64,000 nt of DNA from Platynereis dumerilii (taxonomy: Eukaryota; Annelida; Polychaeta; Phyllodocida; Nereididae): NCBI GenBank assembly GCA_026936325.1, contig JAPTHN010000013.1, positions 13,531,415 to 13,595,414 of the forward strand, in the 5' to 3' direction. Shown piece by piece: positions 11,791-21,915 of the stretch; the first letter of the stretch is position 1, and each line of letters opens with the position of its first letter. Position numbers and translations under genes: made by a program. The notes beneath the pieces are model-generated. The model did no database searches. It was given only the letters and a program-made list of their open reading frames with translations, and was not told the origin of the DNA.

Positions 11791-12892
11791 TTACATGTAT
11801 ATTGTATAAATCTTCCACTGACATCATCCTTTACTTATATCTGGCAACATTAGTCCACTACTCTTGAACCCCCCCCCCTGCATAGTACTCACCCCATTGT
11901 TTATATGCCAATATAGCATTTACATTTCACTCCTCGGTGAGCAAGCACATTGACGTATTGTAAGCTTCAGTTTTTCTGACACCACTGCAGAAAATCAAGC
12001 CTTGACAAATGTGTAAGCAAAGCTAATCAGATGGTAATGAACCATAGCATGGGGCTAATTTTTTGTATGTGCCCAGATGATGGATGTGTACTTATAATGG
12101 CGTTGGAGTACAGCACTGCATGCTCTATGATCTATTGAGTATGGCAGACATAAACAAAGTATGACTGCTAGTGGTATGTGTTTTGATATTGAAGTTAAGC
12201 ATGTTCTACCAGCAAGTGGTATAACTGATGTAATAACTTTCATATTTTGAGAGAGAATGCCAGGAATACCAGTCTTAATGAAGGTATTTTACTTTCAAGC
12301 TGTGGTGGAGAAATGAAACAAAACTACCAAAAACAGTTTCCAGAGATTAAAGAGCACTTTAGTATCCTCAGCCACATACCTGCTGACAGCTGCTCCAACC
12401 CTATATCGAGCACAGGGCATTGTATGACTTGAGGGCATTAGGATCGGGGGAAGGTCAATTGGTCAATTAAGACCCAGTGTGTCCCACAAGGACCCGCTGA
12501 TCACTTCTGGAATCTTATGTTGGTCCCCGATGTCTTCTTGGTCTTTCGGTGGTGGAGATTAGAGTACATGTTCACAGAAACCGTTTTTGTTAACCTTGTG
12601 GTGTATCAAATGTTATGAAGTATATAATTTTTCCTGGTGCATCACTCAATGTTTGCTCTTCATATCGCAGTTGTGGGCACCTGCATTTTTTTATTCAAAG
12701 CACATACTGTGGTCACATGATTAGTGATGACATGACTATTTTCAAGTCGTTATTATTTTTTGCACAAAGAGTAACGACTCTGCAAATATCTTGATTTATT
12801 GGTTTGAGAAAGGTACCTTTAATTTATTCTGATGTTTTTTAAAATTTTCCTCTGTGGGAAGACCTTCTTATTCAACAGAAAAAAAATTAGGC

Positions 12893-13293
12893 TAAGATGT
12901 TATCATTATCATTATTATTTATTTCTATAGCGCTACCATTTGCCATCACTCATGAGCTTTACAATGTGTATTCATATCTATTATATACAACGTACAATCA
13001 AGCAGGGTAGACAATGTCTTCTTCTGTCCAGATGTCCTCATCCATTTTTTCTATGATGCTCATCTTGGTCCTCTGCTCGTCGTCCGGGTGGAGTCCGGCT
13101 GGGGCATTGTTGTTGCATACATGCATACACCAGACAGGAGTGTGACACCACTGCCGACACAGTGGCCTCCCTCTCCGGCACAACTGCATCCAACTCACTC
13201 CAATGAAGTTCCAGGACCTGTATTGGAACCCAGGTCCTCTCAGGCCAGTGGTTTAAAAAAAAACTGCTTTAACCATTAGGCCACTGAGGAACG
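12893..13293 (-). mobile_element. tRNA-derived SINE with L2/V-SINE-type 3' tail
   Basis: On the minus strand the element starts CGTTCCTCAGTGGCC, has a consensus-like A box (TGGCCTAATGG, 13,273-13,283) and a B box (GGTTCCAATAC, 13,220-13,230). Its 3' end reads TTGTAAAGCTCATGAGTG, then GCGCTATAGAAATAA, and finishes in a (TAATGA)n-type run. The TGTAAAGCG...GCGCTATATAAAT end is the known tail shared by V-SINEs and L2 LINEs, so L2-type machinery probably moved it. Units 2 and 3 of the array lack it at the same place. The 66-codon minus-strand frame within it is incidental. Confidence 0.85.
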
Positions 13294-13339
13294 AAAATAA
13301 CAAGACAGAAAAAAAAAACAGGGTGAAATAACAACAGCT

Positions 13340-13700
13340 TTGCTCACAATGAACAATTTGCCACCACGTCAGCCCAGCCTACACATTCAACCCTGCTGGC
13401 AAAACCAATTTGACAACCATAATGAAATCTGGCCACCTACGAAGAATTGCTTCGACATCTGGAAATCCATCCAGATAGCAATTGTTCCTTCATTCAATTG
13501 TTCCTTTCATTTCATGCAATAATCACTCAATTGTTACAGAGCCTCTATTTGGAGGTGGAGCACAAGAATGAGAGGAATGTGGGGGCTGCTTTTAATCAAA
13601 TTAGATGAGGCACATTCTGACATTGTCACTATGACAACGGGGAGCCTTCTAGTTTACTTATTGTCAATTTTGTGGTGCAGTAAATAATGTTTCCTGAAAC
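13340..13700 (-). repeat. SINE-like repeat family A, copy 5
   Basis: Part A of tandem unit 4, directly beyond the SINE. Read on the minus strand it runs from a TTGTCATAGTGACAATGTC stretch through TTTGATTAAAAGCAGCCCC to AATTGAATGAAGGAACAATTG. The tRNA-like head is not preserved. Confidence 0.7.
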
Positions 13701-13960
13701 GGGGCCTGAAGCCTTTTTTGAGTGTCAGCGAAAAAAGCCTCGTCAGCCTTTCCGAAAATTATTCAGCATAATAGAACTGACTGACAATTTAATAATCCAA
13801 TAATTTGTTGATGTAACCTGATGATAATATAGCCAATTTGAGTGACAGCAAAGCTTATCAGCAATTAGCAAATCAGATCAAGCAGGTTTTGCCCAATTAG
13901 GCAATCACGTCCTATGTCTGAGAACATGTCAATGTTAAGAAACCAATTTATTATTTAATT

Positions 13961-14377
13961 TTGCCAAGCATTCTGTCAATCGTTCTGTCCATTACTTTTT
14001 ATTTCGTTTTGTTTTTCATTTGGTCTACTGCGCATTGTGCAAATTGTATTTTCGGCATCATGTTGCCAAATCTCTATCACTTGATTATGGTTACCAAATA
14101 TGTGTACTTATACCTGGGAACCAATTCTGTATTTTCGGCATCATGTTGCCAAATACGTGTCTATCACTTGATTATGGTTACCAAATATGTGTACTTATTT
14201 CTGGGAACCAATTCTGAAAGTAATTCAGCTTCCTGTCAAATAACAACTTTCTGCTATTGTGTAGTTTATAATGAATTGGCAAGTCACTTTTCAATTGTGT
14301 GTATTCAGATTGGCCAGCTGGCAGTACCAGCAGATGATAATATGTTGTACAATTTTGGACTTATTTTGCCATTCTGA
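13961..14377 (+). other. 138-codon open frame over a local tandem duplication, probably not a gene
   Basis: The frame encodes a hydrophobic, low-information protein that resembles nothing I know. Its middle is doubled because the DNA at 14,048-14,217 is a two-copy tandem repeat of about 84-87 bp, seen in the protein as two YHLIMVTKYVYL segments. A second frame (14,020-14,217) is open over the same repeat. I see no splice context, homologue or Kozak-like start, and judge it a chance frame in AT-rich DNA. Confidence 0.2.
14048..14217 (+). repeat. Two-copy tandem repeat, about 85 bp unit
   Basis: The words ATTTTCGGCATCATGTTGCC, CACTTGATTATGGTTACC and CTGGGAACCAATTCTG each occur twice in the same order. 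The second unit is about three bases longer. The two copies differ at very few positions, so the duplication is recent. Confidence 0.85.
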
Positions 14378-14568
14378 AAAGGTGCAAAAACATTAACTTG
14401 TTTTATTTCGTAGAGGATAATCTAATCGAAGTTTGACCTAATTTTCATGATATTACGATAAGAAAGATATTGCTTATCACTAAACTGATTGGCTGTCACT
14501 GGAACATTGAGACTTAAGTCAAATAGAAGTGATAAGAATGAACTGTTGCTGAGCAGGATTGATCTCAT
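14378..14568. other. Unassigned spacer
   Basis: AT-rich sequence between the tandem array and duplication copy 2. I see no motif, repeat or coding signal in it. Confidence 0.5.
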
Positions 14569-15242
14569 GTGAAAAAAAGTTCAAAAGACAGGAAAGTACA
14601 ATCTGACAGATCTATAAAAATGTATAAGCTGAACTGTGTAGCAGATGGATTGATAATCAAAGAAAGATAGACAGACATGTAGTAGATACTTGTAGATATG
14701 TTATTGAAAGATAGAAAAATTGAATCAAAGTGAAATGTGAAATATACATGTATAGGAAGAAAGAGTAATAGGACTACTTGAAGGAGATGAGGTAGTATTA
14801 AGGAGTGCTAGATGCTCTCATCCAGTATCACTGTCATTTGATGTTCAGAGTTGCTAATTCAAAACAGCTATAATATTTCTTTATCCAAACCATAGATCTG
14901 CATTGCATCTGCAGTTCACTCCTCTGAGCAAGCAAATTAATATATTCTAGGCACAGATTCTTTGACACAACTTTTGAAAATTAAGATCTGACAAATGTGT
15001 ACGCCAAGCTAATAAGTATAATAATGTACAGCATTATCGTGAAAGGAAAAGCACCTTTCTCAGATTTCATCTAAATTGTTTACAAAACAAACAGGCAGCA
15101 ATTATACTTGAGGATCTATCTCTTGATGTATATATATCTTAGATTTTTAAAGGTTTTCAAGAATTATCTGTCTCTCAATTCTTATAGTACTTGATTTATC
15201 CATCTGCAGAATAGCTGTCAGGATGAAAATGAAAATGACAAG

Positions 15243-15630
15243 AACTTTGCTTACAATGAACAATTTGCCGCCGCATCAGCCAGCCTGTGAATTGAAGCCT
15301 GCTGACAAAACCAATTTGGCAATCGTAATAAAATCTGGCCACCTCCGAAGAATTGCTCCAACATCCTGGAAATCTATCTTGATACAGATTGTTCCTAGAT
15401 TCAATTGTTCCTTCCATTTCACACTACAATCACTCAATTGTTACAGAGCCTCTCTGGCACAAGAATGAAGGTATGGTTGGAATGCTGCAGGAATTTGAAA
15501 GGGTGTTGAGGCAGCTTTTAATCAAATTGGAACAGCTTCTATAGACACATTCTGGCATTGTCACTATGACAACAGAGAGCTTCTATGTTTAATCATTGTA
15601 CAGTTATGACAAGTCATGAAACTCCAAATG
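15243..15630 (-). repeat. SINE-like repeat family A, copy 6
   Basis: Nearly identical to 543-925, far more alike than the parts around it. This pairs the two duplication copies most clearly. The 81-codon frames on both strands are shared by the two copies and have no known counterpart. Confidence 0.7.
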
Positions 15631-15789
15631 TTTGTTTCTATACTTGTATCAAATACCAAAGGTGTTCCAGCAACCTATGAATCACCTAATTAATTTTATT
15701 GGTTTTAACTTTTTATGCATTAGAAATTTTCTTTTGTTTACCTCTGGTTGCATGATTGTATGATGGCCAAGAGATCCGAAAGGCATTTT

Positions 15790-16130
15790 TGTGAGATTTC
15801 TGCTCTTTTAAAATCAAACAGACCAAATAATGATCTAAAGCAATATTGATAGAAATCATGAATTTTTCTGCCGTACTTCAGCTTGTCACTTTTTCAAAAC
15901 AAAGTGTTAGACACTGCTACCATTACCATTCTACTTGAGCCTCCGATGGTAAAAGTGTCACAGCTTCTTGCTGCCCTGGATATTTGTTCACAAGTTTCGG
16001 GTGAACAAGGTCCTGAGGGGTTGACATCACAAAGCCCATTGTCCACTTGATGGCCATTGTTGTGGTATTAAGAGCTTATCAGGATCTTCTTAACCATCTC
16101 ATTGTAAATCATAAGCACAGAGGAGAACAA
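15790..16130 (+). repeat. Duplicated block H, copy 2
   Basis: Recurs at 17,915-18,260 and in part at 1,560-1,745. Shared landmarks are GAGATTTCTGCTCTTTTAAA, CAGCTTGTCACTTTTTCAAA, CACAAGTTTCGGGTGAAC and CCATTGTCCACTTGATGGCC. There is no coding signal. Confidence 0.7.
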
Positions 16131-16489
16131 AGGCCAACCATGATTCACATAATTTACACCATTTACTGACATCCTTGGCAAGTTCTAGGTAACCTGTGTT
16201 GGTAAAGGCCTGTATATCTCTATCTCTTAAACAGAATAAGTAAAATTATAAGGAATACAGCCTTTCCTTGAAGCGTTTTGAGAATAACGGTATTTATTAC
16301 TTCTTGACACTGTGTTGTTTGATTGAGAAAATCACATTTTAGGATGAAGCGTGCTGAAAAGAAATAATAACTCCCTCTCGACTGAACATCTAATGGTAAT
16401 TTTTCTGCATGCATGTATAAATCACGACAGGCATATGATATATTATGTACATATAAGCTTATACATGATATCCTAATTAGAAAATAGCA
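16131..16489. other. Spacer without recognised features
   Basis: The first 50 bases still parallel 18,270-18,320. The rest is AT-rich sequence with an incidental 64-codon minus-strand frame. I see no repeat, RNA gene or motif here. Confidence 0.5.
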
Positions 16490-16756
16490 TAGAAGTCAAG
16501 TTGATGTGAATGGTCAGCTTGCCACAGTCAAGGAAGATATAATCTCAGATATTGGCTTTTATCTAATCTATGCCATTAGGAATATTTGTGTTGTTATGCT
16601 TGTCCACTGGTAGGCTTGTCTGATTTTTCTTTCTCAATGGAGTTTCATGATGCCTAAACTTACTCGTTTTATGAATGTAACAGATTTCTAGCCATAAGTT
16701 GCTGAAATGAATATTGCCACTGGCCTTAGATGCTCTCAAAATCTACTTCCAAGGGC

Positions 16757-17110
16757 CTACTGGGGGTTAGCTCAGTTGGTATTCAATGCTGTTTTAAAAG
16801 GTGTCTTCATTGTTCTCCTTGTCAGTGTTGTCACTGTTGCCTTGAATACCAATGTGTCTGTCTCAATTTGATTAAAAGCAGCTTCCAAATTCCTGTAATG
16901 GTAATTTTGTCTGACACCTTAAATCTGGCAGCAAAATTCAAGCTTCGGTGCACAAGAGAAGGTTGCAACAATCAAGTAATTGTGGTGTGAAATGGAACAA
17001 CAATTTAATGAAGGAACAATCACAATGTGAATAGCTTTCCATGGAGTTGAAGCTATTTGTTCTATGTGAAGGTAGAGAACCTTTCTCATGTCAAATTGCT
17101 CCTTGTATAT
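16757..17110 (+). repeat. SINE-like repeat family A, copy 7, best tRNA-like head
   Basis: The copy begins GGGGGTTAGCTCAGTTGGTA, which resembles the 5' end of a tRNA and contains the A box TAGCTCAGTTG. The expected B box about 40-60 bases further is not visible. The body continues CCTTGTCAGTGTTGTCACTG, TTTGATTAAAAGCAGCTTCC and AATGAAGGAACAATCAC. A SINE with an eroded promoter is the best explanation. A chance match to the tRNA head is less likely because three copies share it. Confidence 0.7.
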
Positions 17111-17340
17111 ACCACAGAGCAGGGAATTGGGGTTAGCAATCATACTTCACCTCATTGCTGTTTCAACCCTGTCTTAATTAGCTTACCAGTGTACATAAAT
17201 ACAGGACATAAAGCATAATTGTCCATCAATCCATCCATTCAGGGATCATTCTCTGTGTTGTAAGCCTTCACAAACTGAGGGAAAAAAAATGTATATGAGC
17301 TATTTTTAAAAAACTGTAAGTAGTCCACCCCATAACTAAG

Positions 17341-17670
17341 GTGTTTTCTCACCTTCGGGACTCAAAGCGTTTCCATCATTGTATTTTCTATCTCCTTGCG
17401 AACTTAATTTGTATTTCTTTCAACTTTCTTTCAACTTCGCTCTGTTCAATTTCCATTTTCACTGCTGACACACCCAAGGTTAATAACAAATAAATAATTC
17501 AGTGTTTCAAGCAGTGCAAAGTCAGAAGACGTGTGAATCTGATGGATAGGGCCGAAGCAAATGTCTTTCACATGAATAAAACATTTCCGCTCTTCAACAC
17601 TCAGAGAAATTCCCTGCGCACAAGACATTCTTGGCGTGCCATTAAAGTTTGTAAAAGTCTTTGAATACAC
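17341..17670 (-). repeat. Conserved block E, copy 1, with exon-like short frame
   Basis: Block E occurs four times: here, 21,244-21,535 (plus), 37,480-37,822 (plus) and 39,533-39,870 (minus), with a short fifth piece at 21,596-21,680. On the coding strand it holds a frame starting VKMEIEQSEVERKLKEIQIK and closing with a stop shortly after, which would form a charged amphipathic helix. This frame is intact here and at 37.7 and 39.6 kb and broken by an 11-base loss at 21.4 kb. An overlapping 113-codon frame (17,446-17,787) ends in another phase. Coding is possible but unproven. Confidence 0.45.
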
Positions 17671-17914
17671 ATTTGAGCTTGAAGAAAGTGAGGAACAGTA
17701 TGTTTTATTTTTAAGCAGCATCACTTGAGAGTAATTTTGTTTAAATTTCCTTCCAGGGACACCAGCCTTTGCTTGTGATTCATCCATTCTTGAAAGCTAC
17801 GTGACTGTGAGGAAAGCTTTAAATGCTTTTAATGCTCAGGAATTGTAATTTCACAGTTTAAAGCGAACTCCCAGCTCAGCTTGCAAGCAAATTAACTAAT
17901 TATGATAATTAAAA
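17671..17914. other. Duplicated spacer flanking block E
   Basis: Loosely parallels sequence beyond block E in the other copies (for example 37,250-37,480 and 39,870-40,110 in inverted sense), including the words on AATTTCCCAATTTAAGG-like text. It holds no independent feature. Confidence 0.4.
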
Positions 17915-18260
17915 GTGTGGCTGTGAGATTTCTACTCCTTTGAAATCGAACAGGCCTAATAATAATTTTTTTTTTTGAAAAGTCATAAATTTCACTTCTG
18001 TACTTCAGTTTGTCACTTTTTCAAAACAAAGTATCTGACACCACTACCATTACCACCCTACTTGAGTCTCCAGAGATAATGATTTCAGCCTCTGGATATT
18101 TGTTCACAAGTTTCGGGTGAACTGGGCTCTGGGGGTTGACATCATGAAGCCCATTGTCCACTTGATGGCCATTGTTGTAACGTTAAGGGCTTAAGGATTT
18201 TTTCAACCATCTCATTGTAAATCCTAAGCTCAGAGAAAGGACAAGCTGAGAGGAAGAACA
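17915..18260 (+). repeat. Duplicated block H, copy 3
   Basis: Same orientation and word order as 15,790-16,130, ending at CCATCTCATTGTAAATC. It adjoins block F (18,610) with about 350 bp of AT-rich spacer between them, in which I see nothing beyond a TATA/ATAC-rich run near 18,370-18,415. Confidence 0.7.
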
Positions 18261-18609
18261 AAGGCCACTTCAGTGTATGAATCATACAATTCATTACATT
18301 GCAAGTTGATAGCTTCACCCATGAGAGCATATATTTCTTGACCAGGACAACTTTAAATACATAATATTATCATCATGACCCACATAATATGTATATTATA
18401 TACATGTATATGAGGTTGCTTAATGCATGTAGTTTTTTTTATGGTTTGTAATTAGTATGCACAAATAGGACTTAATCTCAGTCAAGAAAACGTGTGTTTG
18501 CTGTATTCATTAATTACCCCTTCTGTGTAGACTTGTAAATTACGAATTTGCAAATGTTGACAATATAAGTGGGAGAACACAGAATGAACATAATCATTTC
18601 TCTGTGAAT

Positions 18610-19080
18610 TAATTTATTCTTCTTTTTTGCCACATGGATGCTCAGTTGCTCACTGTCCTACGCACTTAATATTCATTACATATCATAATGCTTGACACTT
18701 TGCTGTTGATCCTAATAATTTTGCTGACTCTTTCCTGTGATATCCCTCTTATCCATGAAGCCCTGAAGGCTCTCATCATGAGTTCCCCAGAAGAAATGTT
18801 TTGGGTTGCGGCTTCAGGGGATTTCAAGTGGTTAGGTACTACGTGGGCACAATTTGGATTGACCAATGCACTCAATATTCTCTCTCATGGAACTGAACGG
18901 AAACTTGAAAACTATACCCATCAAAGACAGCAGAGGTAAACAGTTTTCTATTTGGGCCAAAGGGTCTGACAAAAAGACAAAACTAACTTGGTGTCAGTGC
19001 AACCAGTACAGAGCAATTAGGCCAGTTAATGCAAGTTTAGCATCTAAAGGCTAGTCAGTGCTTGTCCTTTTGATGAATTT
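18610..19080 (+). repeat. Duplicated block F, copy 2, longest open version
   Basis: The 83-codon frame at 18,688-18,939 starts MLDTLLLILIILLTLSCD, which looks like a signal peptide, but the frame is broken in the copies at 1.85 kb and 39.4 kb (minus). The block continues with TTGGTGTCAGTGCAACCAG and CTAAAGGCTAG, matched at 39,110-39,200 on the other strand. It is either an old exon or a chance frame; the copies argue for the latter. Confidence 0.55.
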
Positions 19081-19094
19081 CTATATTAGTCAAT

Positions 19095-19900
19095 GTTGTA
19101 CCTTTCATGCACCACAAAGCCGGAGAATTGAACAAGAATGGGCCTGAGAATAAACATGAAAGATGCAAGGGAAGGGCAGCATCACACTTTTAATTATCTT
19201 TGACATTGGGAACATGTACATCTGGCTATGTTGCATTGTTGAGGGTCAAGGAAAGTCGTGGATTTGATTTCAAATATCTCTCACTAGATTGGCCATATCA
19301 TGTGTCTTAAAACGTCGACATGTCAAGATTGGTAAGAATGTGATAAGATTCTGTATTTAAGCACTTTGAGAGAGCCTTGGAACAGAATTTAGGACCTTGT
19401 TATTGGAAGCCTATAGATTGTTAGTAACCATATTCCTCAAGACAGTTCATCAACTAAAATCCAAGAAAGGCCATTGAAAATCGAAATTCACTTTAGTCTT
19501 CCCTGTTTAGATTCATTATCCTCCCATCATAAATTACAAAGATGGAGGGTGTAAAATCTATCTTCATGTCAATCAAGAGGAGAACTCTAAATTTTAATGG
19601 GTCTTGCCCGACTCACGTCGAGTAATGAAAAACCCTTTACCATCACCAACTATTAGGGATTCAATGAAGGTCACTGAGGCCATGACTTGACCTCCTAAGG
19701 AGATTTAAGGCCATTGATACATTGGGAGGGCATGTTCAGTCACCCTTAAATGTGGCCAAGCAATAAGCTGTCATCTTACATGCACCCTTAAAAGAATGTA
19801 ATGCCTCCTCTGCCGCATGGGATTAGCGTTCCAAGCATTTCCACATTAACCGCAAATGAAAATGATGACATTTTGCATGACAGTTCATTCTTTCTGCTTA
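19095..19900 (+). repeat. Duplicated block G, copy 1
   Basis: Opens with CATGCACCACAAAGC, then GAAAGATGCAAGGGAAGG and TGTTGCATTGTTGAGGGTC. Other copies are 36,725-37,100 (plus) and 40,300-41,140 (minus, covering the full length, including CATGGGATTAGCGTTCCAAG-like text near 19,820). This shows that the 18.6-21.5 kb region is a third, separate relative of the inverted-repeat arms. Confidence 0.7.
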
Positions 19901-20310
19901 GCATCTTCTGCACAGCTCACATGGAAGAAATTGACAGATAATTGAGCAGATATTCAGAGAAAAACTTATGTAATTGTGCCCATGACAAATACATATAATG
20001 TAAGTATCAAAGGAAAAATACGGTAATTAAGGGAGTTTATATTCCATACTTGGGTGAAATAAGTGATATCAATAATTATCATAATAGCTTACATGTTATG
20101 CTGGGAATTCACTTTAAACAGTGAAATTACAATTCCTTACCATTAAAAGTGTGTCAAGCTGTTCACACAGTCACATGGCTGTCATGAATGGATGAATCAC
20201 AAGTAAAGATGGTAAGACGGTTGTCGCTGGAAGGAAATTGAAATAAAATTGCTCTCAAATGACACTTCTTTAAAATAAATATACTGTTCTCTTCTTTTCT
20301 TTAAGCATGA
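19901..20310 (+). repeat. Duplicated spacer of the arm family
   Basis: Parallels 37,100-37,460 and, inverted, 39,900-40,280 (GACAGATAATTGAGC, CAATTGTGCCC, AAGTGATATCAATAA-type words). It is cut at its end by the LINE fragment that follows. Confidence 0.55.
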
Positions 20311-20735
20311 AGATTTTTTTTTTTTTTTTTTTCAAAAATATTTAGGCTGGGTGACAGGATCCCAATATGCTGGGTTTTTCACCTGGTCCAGTGTACAATA
20401 ACAATAAAAACAAGTAAAAACAAATTAATATCACATTTGATAACAACAAATATATGGCCATTAATTGAAAAATGTCCTTGCCTGGTATTTGAAAGTGTCA
20501 ATATTCGTACAATTATGAAATTGACTTGGAATAGCATTCCACGACATCGCACCTCTATACAAGAAAGACTTTTTCATCACCTCAGTCCTACAAAAAGGAA
20601 CTTAAACATTCATTGTATTTCCACTTCGCGTATTTACATCATTAGACTCACATGCCATAACAATCGAATTTACCAAGTAATCTGGGGCATTGCCGTGAAT
20701 ACAATTATATATCTGTATTGAAATAAAATAATTAA
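20311..20735 (-). mobile_element. 5'-truncated LINE fragment (3' end of ORF2), CR1/L2/jockey-like
   Basis: The plus-strand T run at 20,311-20,331 is the poly(A)-like tail of a minus-strand insertion. Translating the minus strand gives, in broken frames, YNCIHGNAPDYLVNSIVM, then VPFCRTEVMKKSFLYRGA and SWNAIPSQFHN. This matches the C-terminal segment of the LINE at 51,290-53,640 (VPFCRTNVMKRSFIYRGSQA), so the two belong to one clade. At least one stop and frame changes interrupt it. It is inserted within a copy of the arm sequence that is continuous at about 37,460. Confidence 0.8.
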
Positions 20736-20773
20736 TGCGTTATTATGTATTCAAAGACTTCTACAAACTTTAA

Positions 20774-21243
20774 AGTTACCCCGAATGATAGGTCAGGTTT
20801 CAGAAAAATGTTTGTCTAATTTTTACATTTTATTGTGTAGCGTAACCATACTGGCCAGTGTGCAAAGTTTCTTGGCTTTTGAGATTTTTTTTCTTGCTGA
20901 AATGACCTCATATTTGTCCTAAATGACCCCTAGATTTATTTCGGGTACGCACGAAAAAAAATAGCGGAGCTGAGAGCAATCAACATTGTGACGTCACCAC
21001 CATTGTCAGAATTAGTTAACTTGTAACAATATATTATAACAATGGATATTGTGACGTCATCTATAATGGATGTGCTGGATGATGCAGACACTATCAAGAA
21101 AAAAATCATCAAATAACTAAATAAATTATGTAATCACAGAAATTGTTTTAAAAATGCTAGAAACAGTATTGATCACAAGTTTATGTTATAATGGACATAA
21201 AATAACCTACATTTAGCAAAAGATTTTATGGTTCGGGGCAACT
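20774..21243. mobile_element. Small TTAA-target DNA transposon (MITE), Kolobok or piggyBac type
   Basis: The termini form an inverted repeat, AGTTACCCCGAA on the left against AGTTGCCCCGAA on the right, and TTAA flanks both sides (20,770-20,773 and 21,244-21,247). Related copies at 37,505 and 39,840 read across as ACTTTAATGGCACAC without it, which confirms the insertion. The 470 bp hold no transposase. Two TGACGTCA words lie inside (20,989-20,996 and 21,052-21,059), a CREB/ATF-type site. Target and ends fit Kolobok better than piggyBac, but this is inference. Confidence 0.85.
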
Positions 21244-21680
21244 TTAATGGCACACCAAGAATGTCTTGTGCGCAGGGAATTTCTCTGAGTGTTGAAAAGC
21301 GGAATGTTTTATTCATGTGAAAGACATTTGCTTCCCTATCCATCAGATTCACACGTTTTCTGACTTTGCACTGCTTGAAACGCTGAATTATTTATTTGTT
21401 ATTAACCTTGGGTGTGTCAGCAGTGAAAATGGAAATTGAACAGAGCGAAGTTAAAAGAAATACAAATTAAGTTCGCAAGGAGATAAGAAGTACAATGATT
21501 GAAGGGCTCAGAGCACGAGAGGTGAGAAAACACATTTAACTTTGCTTGGTGATAGGGTAGATGACTTACAGTTTTCATATTTGCATGACAGTTCAGCAGT
21601 GAAAATGGAAATTGAACAGAAGGAAGTTAAAAATCAGTTGAAGGAAAAACAAATTGAGGCAAGAAAACACATTTAACTTT
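21244..21680 (+). repeat. Conserved block E, copy 2, plus a short tandem partial copy
   Basis: Follows the TTAA element directly. It contains GGGAATTTCTCTGAGTGTTG, CACACGTTTTCTGACTTTGC and the helix-coding text GTGAAAATGGAAATTGAACA at 21,425. That text appears again at 21,603, so this locus holds one and a half copies. The first has lost 11 bases in the middle relative to the other blocks, which breaks the short frame. Confidence 0.6.
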
Positions 21681-21915
21681 ACTTGGTGATGGGTAGACTA
21701 GCACCCCCATAAGAGACCACTTCATGACAGCACTCATTTATGGCAGGGACCCCTATATGAGCCTACAGTATGGGATTATAGAATTGAGCTATTTAATTTA
21801 TTTGAGATCACTGTAATTGGTGGTATATAATAGTGGATTGCAAGCTAGTAGCTGGGTTATTGCATAATTGATGAAGGATGAGGTAATTATGGAAATAAGT
21901 AGATTCACCAACACA
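21681..21915. other. Spacer before mariner fossil
   Basis: AT-rich sequence with no repeat partner that I could find and no coding signal. Confidence 0.4.

Larger units (their letters stand above)
11790..13940 (+). repeat. Tandem array of about 2.6 kb, unit 4, with a SINE inside
   Basis: B (11,800-12,200), C (12,300-12,780), a SINE insertion (12,893-13,293) and A (13,340-13,700) follow in the usual order, then a shortened tail. It is more diverged from units 2 and 3 than they are from each other. B shows the CCTGCATAGTACTCACCCC landmark at about 11,877. Confidence 0.8.
14569..16752 (+). repeat. Direct segmental duplication, copy 2
   Basis: Partner of 1-2,757 in the same orientation, about 14.57 kb downstream. 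It opens with the matching text around GTTCAAAAGACAGGAAAG and keeps the order SINE-like A (15,243-15,630), block H (15,790-16,130) and the AGAAGTCAAG block (16,490-16,752). It lacks the two extra segments of copy 1. Confidence 0.8.

Noticed and set aside
12998-13198. 66-codon minus-strand frame rich in Cys and acidic residues
   Set aside because: It lies inside the body of a SINE, which does not code for protein.
13961-14377. 138-codon open frame, the longest outside LINEs
   Set aside because: It runs over a local tandem duplication in AT-rich DNA, shows low-information hydrophobic sequence and resembles no family I know. I kept it only as a low-confidence entry.
17446-17787. 113-codon minus-strand frame
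   Set aside because: It overlaps block E in a phase that is not kept open in the copies at 21.3 and 37.6 kb, and it resembles no known protein.
18688-18939. 83-codon frame with a signal-peptide-like start
   Set aside because: The copies at 1.85 kb and 39.4 kb are interrupted, so the frame is not conserved.
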